NCBI GenBank assembly: GCA_037043015.1
Contig: CM073325.1
Coordinates: 13,557,001 to 13,621,000, forward strand
Direction: 5' to 3'
DNA from: Bryum argenteum
Taxonomy: Eukaryota; Streptophyta; Bryopsida; Bryales; Bryaceae
DNA length: 64,000 bases
Shown here: piece after piece, positions 47,526 to 58,588 of the stretch
Layout of the letters: each line of letters starts with the position of its first letter
Numbering within the stretch: position 1 is the first letter of the stretch
Program-made: the position numbers and the translations under genes
Notes under the pieces: generated by a model
Databases searched by the model: none
Seen by the model: only the letters and a program-made list of their open reading frames with translations
Told to the model about the DNA's origin: nothing

Positions 47526-47529
47526 TTAA

Positions 47530-47789
47530 ACAAGCGAAGTGTGCATACATCAAGCGGAATGGGTAACTCGGCTGACTTCGTAATAAACTCTTGTGACGGC
47601 ACTCGCACCAAGCCAGGCTACCCAGGCTGGTCTCCGCGTCCGATCAACACTGTCAGAGCCTTGCATGAGCACTGCAAGATTGGCAATCCGGGACAGCCCC
47701 CGGCTCCCCGCATGTCGGCTGCTTTGCGGGTGTGCCGCTGGCTGCCTACGGCCCTGCTATTCGTACCTGCCACTTCGGCTCAGTTGCTA
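47530..47789. other. GC-richer intergenic DNA, no supported gene
   Basis: Several overlapping frames exist because of the base composition; none is recognisable. Confidence 0.4.
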
Positions 47790-48040
47790 CGTTTACACTC
47801 CCTGCTGCGCCTGCTGGGCAGCCCCAAATTCGGTTTAAGTTAAGAAGCGGTTTTCACGCCCAGCAGATAGCCCAGCAGGCCGGAACAGCCACCTTCAGCC
47901 CAGCAGGCACAGCAGGAAGACTATTTTTACACCATTTTTCCGCAACGATTCTATCTCATTGGTCAGCAGATTCAGCAGGAAGTGGGAACGGAATTGAGCC
48001 GGTGGCTGCCTGCCGAAACTGCTGGCAGGCAGTGTAAACG
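47790..48040. mobile_element. GC-rich inverted-repeat element (251 bp)
   Basis: The left end CGTTTACACTCCCTGC pairs with the right end, reversed CGTTTACACTGCCTGCC. Inside are many CAGCAGGC/GCCTGCTG words on both strands. It is GC-rich, unlike the other elements. No certain target duplication. It lies about 0.5 kb before the gene at 48559. Confidence 0.55.
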
Positions 48041-48558
48041 CCACAAGTGCTCTTCACATTTCTCATCCCCCCTCCTGCTCACTACATAACAGACTCCCCT
48101 GCCACCCTCGTGCGCTTCTGACGACCCACTGCTGGATTCCAACTTTGCCTTCCTGCTGAGCTTGAATCTAGCCTCCAGGTCGCCATCTCCACCTCCTCAT
48201 TCCCCATTCGTAGTGGACTCATTTGTCTTTGAGCCTCATTCAAAGTAGACAGTTTTTGTCCGTGAGCCTGCATTGCCCATTCCTCATCGAAGCCGACAGT
48301 TTTGTTTGTGAGCCTGCATTTTGGACCCAAGCCGGCACTCTTGTATCGTTTACTGAAATCTAGTGTAACGTGAGCGCTCCGATTTTGTAGTTTTTGGCTT
48401 GGTTCTGGTAGAAAATTCGGACAGAGTCTTGAAGCTGAGCAAGCAATGTGCTGATATCGATACTGGCATCGACGACATCGTGCAGTGGGCAACGGTTCAT
48501 TTCTGAGCCTCAGGATTCATTGTCAAGTTGCTGCGGTTTGTAGCATCGATTGTGCGAG

Positions 48559-50112
48559 ATGTCGTCTGTGCGGCGAGCGACCCAGTGTCTGGGGAAGCAG
48601 TCGTCGCGAAGTGGACGCTCGAGCCCGTTGTGTCCTGGGCGCCTCAGCATTCCGACGAGCCCTTTGCGGTGGCTTGATGAGCGAGAAACGAGACAACTGA
48701 TTCAAGGCTCCGCTAGTCCTCGTGCTTCGAGTCCTGGACCGCAAGTGAGCGAGCGTCTGTTCCGGTCGCGTGAAACTGTGAAGGCGTGGTTGGAGTCCAG
48801 TCCCACTTCAGTTCTCGACGATCATCACTTGGACGGTGATTCTGGCGCGCAGTCATCGTTTGAATCCTTCGGCTCTTCTCCCATGGGATCCCCGTATCAT
48901 CGGAGTGTTTCGTCTTCGCGCTTTCTCAGCCCGTGTCCCTCTGTTCCTCGTCATCCTGGGCTTCTTAGCCCGTCCACTCATCAGCAATCCGGCCATGTTA
49001 GAGTAGGTCCACATACCTTTGCTGTTTGCGATGCATAGTAATTTCTGAACCGTGATGGTTTCTCGTACGCATTCTTCTTCTTTGGCTGGTTGCGTGGTTT
49101 TGCTGTGTGGCACTACCCAGTCAAGCTGTTTTACCAGTTATGATGAGATTGTGGATTCTTTGTACTGATGATTGAATCACGTGAATGCAGGCACGAGCTA
49201 TCTCGCCGCCTCGATGCCCCGCTACGAAAATAGACCCGAAAGACGTGTCGCGAATTGACGCAGCTCAGAGCACCTACTTCGCATCCCTCGCTGTCAAGAA
49301 GATTCATACTACGACGAGTAAGTGCATTTCCCTTCAACATTTCTTGGAACTGCATTCCATGTTCTGGTTCTCACCCAGTTTAATATTCAGATGTCTGCGA
49401 GGAAGCGGAGGAATGCTGCGACACGCCCCGAAGCGAATTTAGTTTGACGTCGGAGTGGCAGAACATGTTGGCGGCGGGGACGGCAGCCGGCATGAGCACC
49501 CGCGACGGCGACTCGTCATCAGGCAATTACTCAGAGTACGAAAACTTCTCCTACAGTACTGACGCTATGTATCGAGCACATCGTGCTCATGCACAAGTCA
49601 TGCGACCTGGGCCCTGCCGAATCCGGTCCATGGAGCTTCCGAAGCCATCACCACGTCTCCACGATCCAAAGTATGAGCGTCAACAATACAGCGCGCCACA
49701 GCAACGCCGAAGCGTAACCTATGGTACGTCTTATGCCGACGACCCCCCACCTCATAAATTCAACTACCCATTGTCATGTTCGCTTATAGACTACATGTTA
49801 TTTCCAGATAACATGCACGACATGGACACGATATCGGGGCGAGTCGCTGAGCGGTCGATGTCTATCGACACGTCATTCTCGTTGAAGATGCAACAACACC
49901 ATCACCAAGGAGTGTACAACAACACCAAGCAACAAGCAGAAGTGAAGCGTGTGAGTTTGTTTGAGAAGATGCAAAGCGACATCGTCATGGCGTTTCGAAT
50001 GACGGAGGAGAAAAGGGCCAAGCGTGCAGAGAAAGCAGCTGCAAGAGCAGCAGAGCCTCGGCTTACTCGAAAACGGAGCAACAAGATTCGAGGCTGCCTC
50101 TTCCTCGGCTGA
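48559..50112 (+). CDS. Three-exon gene, 430-residue protein of unknown function
   Basis: Model: exon 1 48559-49002, exon 2 49191-49317, exon 3 49391-50112. Junctions are GT-AG (AGA|GTAGGT, TGCAG|GCA, ACGA|GTAAGT, TTCAG|ATG), the phases agree and the total is 431 codons with the stop. The protein is mostly low-complexity: the N-terminal third is rich in Ser, Pro and Arg (SSPLCPGRLSIPTSPLRW, SSRFLSPCPSVP). The middle has an acidic cysteine patch (NVCEEAEECC). The C-terminal part has FNYPLSCSLIDYMLF, a His/Gln run and a basic, probably helical stretch (TEEKRAKRAEKAAARAAEP), ending KIRGCLFLG. No catalytic domain, signal peptide or membrane segment is visible. Serine-proline sites suggest a phosphorylated, largely disordered regulatory protein, which is inference. 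GC content is higher than the surrounding repeats, as expected of a host gene. The ATG used is the first in frame. Confidence 0.7.
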
Positions 50113-50478
50113 TCGAGCAACAATCTCCACTTCCAAGCCGATATACAATCATTACAGTACTCGACAATCAATCAACCGTGAGATAACTCACGAGTGTACC
50201 ATTGCAACAGCACCCGAAGATTAGATCTAGACGTCTTCAGCGGTGTTCGGAGTCCGCCACCTTGTCACGATTTGTACAGTATCAACATTGACAACAGCAG
50301 CGACGTCATCACCGATTATTGATCCACAGGAAATACATACACTGCGATTTTCACATTGATATTAGTCAAAGCACATAGTATTTCTTTGGTCAAATTCTGA
50401 GAGATTGACCCCCTCACATTCTTTTACGGCTAGACCAACAATTGCTACATTTTTGTTCCCATTGAAGCTTCTACTTTC

Positions 50479-50484
50479 AATAAA
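50479..50484 (+). terminator. Polyadenylation signal after the 430-residue gene
   Basis: AATAAA about 370 bases after the stop codon, inside an AT-rich stretch following GC-richer 3' sequence. Plausible but not unique. Confidence 0.35.
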
Positions 50485-50499
50485 ACCAAAGTAAATGTG

Positions 50500-51225
50500 T
50501 TTTAGTATCACATCTTTTGTCCTGAGTATAATTTCATGTTCATTTTGTAGTTCCTGCTACTTTGGCTTGTGACGTATTGCTGTACCCTAAATGATTGATT
50601 CAGCAATACTCAAGGAATGTAATGCACATAGATCTTTGCTGATTTTTGGCAACCGTAGAAGTGTCTCTTCGAACAAGTGACTGGCAATGAGTTTGATATG
50701 AGAAAAAGTTTGATAAGCACCTTGCGAAGGAATTGTGGTGTTTGGTCAAGGAAAGCATGGGGTGGTCGTTGGTAATGGCGAACAGGGTGTAATGCTCTCT
50801 GATGTCAGGCGTGGTGGTATATTTAGACCGTGTTAATCAAAGCAGGGACGCGGTTGCAAGCTGTAAAAACTCATTTAAATTTGGCCTTTCTTTCTAGTGT
50901 TGTGTATTTATTGTTGCATGTGCACTACTTCGAAGGAAAAGCTACGTTGTTGTTATTGAGTTGAAAAGAGAATTCGAAAGATTCGCAACGGCTCCTTTGA
51001 TTTCAAGCTCAGAGGCTGAGATTGTTTCGTAAACTGGTGGATGATATTGTTGTGACTTCAGGTGATCAATAAGATTCATACTTAAATCATCATCTGTATG
51101 TTCGCTTTGTGTAGCCTTTCCTTAGAGCGTCCCCACCCACCCACTGTAACCTGTGTTGGCTTGGCCAGCAGTGAAAACGAAGTTTAAGTGCACACGGTCA
51201 AGCATCTTATAAGACCCAGGCTCTT
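50500..51225. other. Intergenic; nothing recognised
   Basis: No supported frame. Could hold distal 3' transcript sequence of the upstream gene. Confidence 0.45.
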
Positions 51226-51640
51226 GTAAAATACTTAGCGTGCGTGCATGAGGCCAACGGAGTTGTGTGAGGTCGACGGAGTTGTGTAAAGGTATATATG
51301 CGCCTCCAACCTTCGGGAATTTTCCCTAAATGAGTTGTGTGAGGCCAATGGAGTGTGTGAAGGCATATATGCGCCTCCGACCTTCGAGAATTTGCCTGAA
51401 CGGACGCAGACGGAGGTTGCGGTGGGATTGTTGTCGGAGGCTGCGGTGGGATTGTTGTCGGAGGTTGTGGTGGGATTGTTGTCTCTTTATCCTGTGTAAA
51501 CACACTTTCCAACTGGCGTAACCAATCCCTTGCGAGAATGGACCGATTGAATTGCCTTCGAATTGCCATCGGTTACCGTGTGTAAACACACTTCCCAACT
51601 GGTGTAACCAATCACTTGGGAGATAGAACCGACTAAACGA
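51226..51640. repeat. Cluster of short direct duplications
   Basis: Three sets are visible. First, a pair of segments around tatatatgcgcctcc-accttcg (about 51292 and 51365). Second, a 24-bp unit GGTGGGATTGTTGTCGGAGG in three copies at 51413-51484. Third, a pair around TGTGTAAACACACTT-CCAACTGG (about 51494 and 51580). Frames through this area on both strands are open because 24 is a multiple of three. Confidence 0.8.
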
Positions 51641-52084
51641 GTAAATCAATCAATGTACATTCGCGTATCGCCACCCTTGCTCACTAACGTGAATCCAAAC
51701 CGTCTGCGCAGGGCTTTGTAGGAGTGAGTACATCATACGATGTGGGAAGAGAGAGGGGAGCTTCCAAGAAAATTCGGAGAGAGGGGAGCTTCCGATCAAA
51801 TTCCTTGGGCAGTCAAAGTGCCTACCCGTTTCACTCAACAATGGATTTTCTGTCTCCCACATGTCGCCATGTGATTGCATAGTGGGTGATCGCCATGCCC
51901 ATACGCCTCATGGTCACTCCCGGTCTCACCAACCGGGAGCCTTTTGCAGGAAGCCAATATTATTCACTCGATTGTTCATCTTATAACAAGCAGGCAGGGT
52001 GCTGAATTTGGCTGCCAGCACTCGTCTCGTCCAATCATCCTTGACTATCAGCTCTCACCGACCATGGTGACAAGCTCCGGCAAG
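51641..52084. other. Intergenic; nothing recognised
   Basis: A small duplication (gagaggggagcttcc, twice, 51752 and 51778) is the only structure seen. Confidence 0.45.
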
Positions 52085-52396
52085 CCTCGCCTCTAAAGGC
52101 GGGACAGTGGAGGACCTACGCCCCGCTGCCCGCCCACAAAACCCTGCCCGCATAAAATAATTTGGGAGTAAATTTGCCCCCTAAATTTTTGTTGCTGATG
52201 TCACCAATGTCATCATGGGACACTTCCAAGGGTAAATCGGGGTCGTAGATCCCATTTTCAAACTCAAAATTTGAAAAGAAAAATTGTACGACCTCCAAAA
52301 ATGCAAAAATCAGATTTACACGAATTTTTGCCGGGCAGCGAGTATGGGCGGGCAGTGGGGCGTAGGTCCTCCACTGTCCCGCCCTTAGAGGCGAGG
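52085..52396. mobile_element. Mutator-type MITE (312 bp) with 9-bp duplication
   Basis: Long inverted ends (about 52 bases, starting CCTCGCCTCTAAAGGCGGG, with two or three mismatches) are flanked by TCCGGCAAG (52076-52084) and TCCGGCGAG (52397-52405), a 9-bp direct repeat with one change. The ends are GC-rich, the centre AT-rich. A 9-bp duplication with long ends is the pattern of Mutator-like elements. No transposase. Confidence 0.9.
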
Positions 52397-52901
52397 TCCG
52401 GCGAGTATTGAGACAATTTCTCATTCCTCAATCCGGGCACCTTCGGTGTAACTGAAGAGACCATGTCATTTGCCGTTTTAGAGGGCACAATTGCCAAGTA
52501 GCATATGAGATGCTATGAGTATACTTAGATAGAAATTGAGAAAATAACATTCGGTTGATGTGTTTGTCTCGCACACAGTCAATATTTTTAATCAATCAAT
52601 GATGAATCTTCTGCAATATTTCGTCGGTTCATGGTAACAATTTTCTTCGAGAGATTTCCATGGAGAATATTAGCATTCTTGAAATTGTTTGCAATTAATC
52701 ATAAACACCTTCTCCTATTTCTCTTCTTAAAAGCTCCATTCGAGACCAACCTCTCCATGGAGTTACCTATGATTGTAAAGTGTTGATTATGATGTACTTA
52801 TTAACATTTTAAATTCATGTAGAGAATTTGTTTGTTTACATGTGTGAATGTTGTATTAATGTGATACACATACCTTAAATTGGTAATTTTATGTCACGCA
52901 A
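52397..52901. other. Intergenic; nothing recognised
   Basis: About 500 bases, AT-rich, without a supported feature. Confidence 0.45.
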
Positions 52902-53260
52902 TCTAAATACTAATAAAAGAATATTGTCACTCCGTTCGTACGGTGATCCTAAGTGAGAAGACTCACTGTTGAAAATTAACATAGCAAAGAGACGAGGATA
53001 CAAGGAATAAGGAACTTGAGAAGAGGGAGCAGAGGAGAAGGGACGGGGAATGTGATTCGGAGTTGGAGGACGGGGAATTGGGAACATAGGATAGGGAACA
53101 AGGGAATGAGAGACAAGGGATGGGAGACCGGATAGGGGTAGGGGTTGGGGACCCTATCACTCGAAAAAAAGATTCATATTCCGAAGTGATAAGATAGCTA
53201 ATACCATATTGTCTATCCTTGACAATGCATAATAAAGAGCATCAAATAAACAGGTGACCG
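52902..53260 (+). mobile_element. Short Helitron-like candidate
   Basis: The left border A|TCTAAATACTAATAAAAGAA resembles the start at 33280. It is followed by the same kind of purine-rich body (agggagcagaggagaaggg, aatgggaac-like words) and by taaagagcatcaaataaa, which matches gagcaccaaataaa in the larger copy. A GATAGGG...CCCTATC hairpin lies at about 53130-53157. The right border is uncertain. Confidence 0.35.
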
Positions 53261-53575
53261 TTAAGACGACAAGGCAAGACAATGAGTTTTACTTGTATGT
53301 TCACTTCTAAATGCCTTGGGGTACGTCATTACAATGAGAATGAGGCCTCGAAAAGGCTGTTGGGCGCTCAGGACTTCTTTGCGACTGTTAAACACGGGCT
53401 GGTTTCAAAATTTTAACATGGGTAGCAGTCAAAGTGTCAAGCTCCTGTCCTTTTCAGTGACTTTTCAACTTTCCCGCTTCGCGTCGGCTCCCACTACCTA
53501 TTCAAATTAATGAAATTTTGTATCATGGAAAGCTAATTGCTGTATCTGATTATCATGTATCTAGGAAGCTAACTA

Positions 53576-56500
53576 ATGAGTGTAGAGATGGAAAACAACT
53601 TTTCTTCTGGTGTGAAGGTGCAAACCACATTGCACAGAAAATATCAGTTTTGTATAGTGAGAGGTCGGCCAATTCATTTGCAACCACCAAAGTCTTCATT
53701 TCCTGATAGAAGAGCAGCTGGTGACACTAACTTGGACTTATGGCTTGATGGAACGATATATCCTGTGAATCCGTGTACTGGAAGGCGGCCAGATTTTTGT
53801 GATGTGAAAACTTTTTTGGAGTTTGTAGGAGAAGGAATGCAAGGATTGCTAGGTTACATCTTAGCATTTATAAATCCGGAAACCACAAGAGAGAGCGTAG
53901 CACTTAATCAGTGCAGAAGCAATATTGAAATTCAATTGTTGAGAGATCGTCTTTCTACTTGTGAGCATCGAGAGCAAGAGTTACAAAGTCAAAGATCTTC
54001 AGAGATCAGTGAATTACTAAAAAGCTTGCAATTGTTGCAAGTTGAAAATCTTGCCTTGACAAGTTCACTAAGTGCGACGAAAGCATCGTCTCAGATAGAA
54101 TTACTTCAATTATCACGAGAATTGAATACGACTCTCCTTGAAAAGACAAAGTTAGAATTTCATATTGAAGCAAGTGAGAAAAAACATGCTGATAGCCTAC
54201 AGTTGTTGCTTGATAGTCACAAGTTAGAAATGGAGAAATTAAGAACTGAAAGTGAAATTGTCTCACACTCGATGACATTACTCCAAAAAAAGATTGAGAG
54301 GATGAAATTAACACCATACGGTTACCGAAGTCAAATAAGAGCTAGGAAAGATTTGCATGCCTTATCGCAAACTGGAGGCCATGCAAAAGCTCAACGTAGA
54401 TTAGTACGATGGATACTTGCTCCCGCTACAGTACGAGAAATTCAAAAATGTAATGCTGCAGATAAGAAGAAGCGGAGGCTTTGTGGCAACGAAGAATCTC
54501 AAAGTCAATCAGGATCGATGATAGGGAAGATCATTTCAAAGATTGAATTACGCAGTGCATTAAAGAATCGTGCTCTTGGATCAATTGTCATCGACAACGC
54601 AAACGAGTGCTTGGAGAAAATTGGATCGGAATGTGGAGCTCAAGAAATCCTTGCTACTTGCGACAGGAATGGGATTACACAACGTGGTTATAGTGCTCTA
54701 TACCAGAGGTTCAAGAAAGGAGTGAGGGTAGCGGGACATGGATTACGAGTGAGCTGCCTCCCAAAGCCCTTTCATATTTCCCTTCTCAGGCTAAGCATGA
54801 ATGCAAAATTGAAGGAGTTTGTCGGAGATTACTATTCTATCAATAACACTATGGAAACATTATCTGGACCAAAATCAAGGAAGAACGAACGTATTGAGCT
54901 CAACAATCACAACTCATTCTTTGTGGATATTGAGGCAGTCCAAAAGACTATGATACTTTTGTATAAGATTACTACATCAGGTATGTATTCATAATTTCAT
55001 ATATGTAATCCCATATCAATTTATTTTTTCAAGTGTCTTCAGTTGAGGATTGAGGTTGAGGGGTGTTTTTCTTGAACAAACACACCACTGCTGGCTTGTT
55101 TTAGAGATCAACGGGTCTTGAGTTTAATTCATTGACTGAATTTTTATCAATCTTGGAATCTTTGCGTACACATCTAATATGCTTTGTTTCTCTTCTGCAG
55201 AACTTGCTGGAAAAGCATTAATATTTGTCCTAAAATTAGATGAGGCTGAGATTATACACTCACAAAAGTTTGAAAGAGTCAGTATAACCCTCATGAACCG
55301 AGCCCTTGATCCCAAGATGACTCCAACTCACCCAGAGTATTTTGCTGTGCAATCAGAACGTGAAATTTGGCCGGTAGGGTGTTTTCAAGTGCCAAAGGAA
55401 AGCCATGAAGTTCTCCAATGGGTTTTCAGCAAGACTAAAATTCCAGCATTGATCGAGGCACAGAATAGTGGGCAGACTTTGATTGTCCCTGGTGTTGGAC
55501 AATTTAATGTGGAATGGCATTTGGCTGCAGACTTGAAGACGATCAAAGTAATGTATGGATTGGGTCAAGGTGCATGCTCCAAATATCCTTGCATTTATTG
55601 CAGTCAAGAACGGGTGAAGACACATGTGGTTACAATTGCTCAAGCCCAAGCAGCTTTGAACAGACGATCTTCTACATGGTCTGGAGGCCTCTTTTCCAAA
55701 AAAATAACTTCAGAGCCAATTTGCGGTGGTTTGGAGATGAATCGGTGGAAACCAATATTACCTATTCCATTGAATAGAGTGCACATATGCACACTTCACT
55801 GTTTTAACAGAATAGTCGAAAAGATTATTCACTTACACTTTCAATTCATCTGGACGTTGCGTGAGAAAGATGAAAAAAAACAAGCAATTGACGAAATGCA
55901 AAAGGTCTTATCATCCACTGGGGCGCATGGTGGAAACGTCTTGATTTTCAAGGACGATCGATTATCAGGAAAAATTCATAGCGTTCCTTGCAAACCTTCG
56001 TTTAATGGAGTTCATTCTCTTAAACTTTTCAAACCATCAACACTCGCAGGAGGATCTGAGAAATTGTATACAGATGTTGTGTGTGCGGAAAGGAATTTCA
56101 TAAACTCAGGAGTTTCTAAGTTTACAAAATTGGCAGTTTGGCAAGGCTTAGAGAAACTACAACCATACTTCACCTCATTGACGTACTCAGAGGATATGAA
56201 ACAAGCTTTCCGGAATGACGTGGAAGATTGGGGCCGAAAGTATATTGCTGCCTTCGGTGAAAATCATGTGACACATTATATTGTAAGCTTCATCATAATC
56301 TTTTTTTGTTCCTTCATTGAAATGTACACCATAACCAAAATACAAATGGTAGCAAACAGGCCTCTTGCTTTGATAGTTTGCCTACCAAGAAATTGATGAA
56401 ATTATGCAAGGTCCCCAAAACTATAGATGGATAGATCAAGGATTTGTACTGACTAAGTTGGTTTTAACTGATGACAACATATACTCGTTAGACACAGTCC

Positions 56501-56861
56501 ATGGTTTGTTGCACAATATGGCAGTCTATCAGTGTGGTCCACTCAAGGAATGGAATATTCGCATTATGCTGCAAAAGCTGCTTATCAGCGTCACACACAA
56601 CATGGAGGAGGGAAGTCTAAAAAATCGCCTTTGGAACAAACATACCAACATTGGTACCGTATCATTCAACACCGGTTTCAAGACATGGAGAAACTCACCA
56701 AAGAAAACTTGAGTCTCACTGAACATGATCCAACAACAATAACAACTCAAATTGAAAGAAGACGAGAAGCATCTGCTTTATCAAGTGCTGCTACACACGC
56801 GGCGTTGTGGAGGCAAAAATGTGATCGCATTGCCAGCAAGTGGGTTCCTCGACCACCTTGA
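53576..56861 (+). CDS. Transposase-like protein with coiled coil, unassigned family; 3' exon junction unclear
   Basis: Exon 1 (53576-54980) and exon 2 (55201-56282) join in phase at ATCAG|GTATGT ... CTGCAG|AA. Exon 1 has WLDGTIYPVNPCTGRRPDFC early, then about 140 residues of coiled coil (ELLKSLQLLQVENLALTSSL), then a basic stretch. Exon 2 carries a zinc-binding-like ACSKYPCIYC with a nearby TH, the segments EWHLAADLKTIKVMYG and VHICTLHCFNRIVEKIIHLH, and PSFNGVHSLKL. The last frame (to 56861) reads YGSLSVWSTQGMEYSHYAAK then QTYQHWYRIIQHRF and ends at a stop. The mix of a CxxC knuckle, an early Asp and a late conserved segment with Glu resembles unusual DNA-transposase families, but I cannot assign one. 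No canonical acceptor joins exon 2 to the last frame in phase, and two adjacent TGA codons precede it, so the 3' part may be broken. The start is uncertain: a different frame (53495-53706) also looks protein-like. It is convergent with the gene at 57017-58588. Confidence 0.6.
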
Positions 56862-57016
56862 TCTTGCTTAGGTAAGTGGAACAATCCGCAATTTTTTTGG
56901 TGGCAAAAAATGTCCAGCTATAAGCTTTGATTCTCTCCTACAGTTTATCTGCAATCATATAAATCAAAAATATCAATTGTCAATACTCGGAACTTAAAGA
57001 ACTGGTTTGACTCCAA

Positions 57017-58588
57017 TCAAATAAGATTCCTTATATTAGTTCTTAGTAATCGTACCTTTTGCAGGATATGTTCTCCCTCAACTATGCATATGAGAAAGGT
57101 ATCTGGAGCGTTAGATCCAAGAGCCAATTCTACCTCGGATCTTACTAATGCCAAACTCCACGTAAATCCTACTTCCAAATTTCGGTGCCAATCTCCCATC
57201 TCGCATTCAATGGTGACTACATGTGCAGGCTCACTTTGATCTATTTGCTCCCAAAGATTTGCTCCCTTCATTCTGCTCCTGTAATAGCAGAAATTTCCAT
57301 ACAGAGTCGACCTCCCAATATGGTATTTGAATGTCACGGAGGTAGGATCAACAACACATTTGATAATATCAGCTCCCACGCATATCTTTTCTTGCCAACC
57401 TTTATCCATAAGAGAAGCAAATAGATTTTGTGATACTTCTTTGAACACGAACGAAGTTTGTGTTCTGTGAATAGTACTTGCAACAGCGAATAAATCAACC
57501 ATCACAGTAATGGGCATGAACCAACTCAAGCGTGTTGTTTTACTGCCAATACTTGGCTTCATTGAGCAAAAGAAATCCTCTCGCATTTGAGCCCTAAACG
57601 CTTCAGTAGTCGCCATATCAGGTAAGGGCCATGCTTCATCTGAGAATTCTGGTAAAGCAATTGGCTCAACACGACCATAGTCTCCTTTCAAGCTTGGATG
57701 ATAAAATGAGTTGTAAAAGAAGATAGATTCTTCAAGCAATTTTTTATGACTCCGGGAACCTTTACTAAGTTCTCCAATTTCTGCATGGGAGACACAAATC
57801 ACTTGAAGAATACTCTTTGGATCTATCCAATCTTCATATGCAGAGGGATACAAATCTGACAAAATACCAACATTAGACATTAAAATATTTCACTTGAAAA
57901 CAATGAAATGCACAAAGTTGCTTAAAAGAAAGACATAGTGCTAAAGTAAAACAATTGTGTTATATGAGAAAGAGAAGGAGTATGAAGAGAAGGATGCATC
58001 TAAAATAAAATAAAATTGCTACTTGAGCATAAAAAGAAAGATGCATCTAAACTATAATAAAAGTGCTACATGGGTATGAAAGGAAAGATGCATTTAAAAT
58101 AAACTAAAAAATGTTGCATGAGTATAAAAAGAAGAATGCATGTAAACTAAAATAAAAGTGTTACATTAAGTGAGTGTAAAAATAAAAAACACATCTAAAA
58201 CAAATTGAAAGTGCTACATGAATGAGTTTTTTAAAAGACGCATACAAAAAAATTCAAATAATAAAATAAGGAGACACTTACAGTTGCAAGCCGATTGTCG
58301 TGGTAATTGGGTAGGATGCAACTTCAGTTGCCTTCGCATGTACGCATGTTGCACCAAAATTTGTGAAACAGCTCCAGTGGGACCTACATCAAATCCTGTA
58401 ACCTTGGCTTTGTACGCACCTGTGATAGAATCACCACCATGCTGCTTGGCATCTTGCGCATGTCCACCCAATTTTCCGGGTCGCAAGGAAACCCAAGAAT
58501 TTAGTTCAATTTTGAGTGGTATCCATTCGTCTTGCTCATTCTTCTCGTTAAAGAGTACCACACTTTGGATGTAACTTCTTGGCCTCAT
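57017..58588 (-). CDS. Unknown 381-residue protein, two exons, convergent partner
   Basis: Exon 1 is 58588 down to 58282 and exon 2 is 57855 down to 57017. The donor reads AACT|GTAAGT and the acceptor TTGTCAG|AT, phases agree and the total is 382 codons with the stop. The N-terminal exon has FNEKNEQDEWIPLKIELNSW, GKLGGHAQDAKQHGG and a likely helical VSQILVQHAYMRRQLKLHP. The second exon has YLYPSAYEDWIDPKSILQV, SFVFKEVSQNLFASLMDKGW and VVTIECEMGDWHRNLEVGF. No signal peptide, membrane segment or known domain is recognised. Tryptophan and acidic residues are frequent, and the protein looks folded rather than disordered. Its 3' end lies about 155 bases from that of the forward gene, and both share the local AT-rich composition, unlike the RALF and 430-residue genes. 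A two-gene mobile module is a reasonable reading but not proven. Confidence 0.65.
57856..58281 (-). other. Intron of the reverse gene, with AAAGATGCAT-type direct repeats
   Basis: The 426-base intron holds repeats of a unit of about 55 bases built on AAAGATGCATCTAAA...AAATAAAA-tGCTACATG (seen at about 57985, 58035, 58085, 58130 and 58185). It has no coding content. Confidence 0.6.

Noticed and set aside
47541..48037. Several overlapping forward frames of about 80-100 residues
   Set aside because: Three frames are open at once in GC-rich DNA that includes an inverted-repeat element; no protein signature.
51207..51649. Reverse-strand frames rich in TTIPPQPP repeats (extensin-like)
   Set aside because: The proline-rich look comes from a 24-bp tandem repeat; no signal peptide, no upstream gene structure, and other frames are also open.
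57185..57424. Forward frame antisense to the 381-residue gene
   Set aside because: It is a shadow of the reverse-strand exon, which has proper splice sites and composition.
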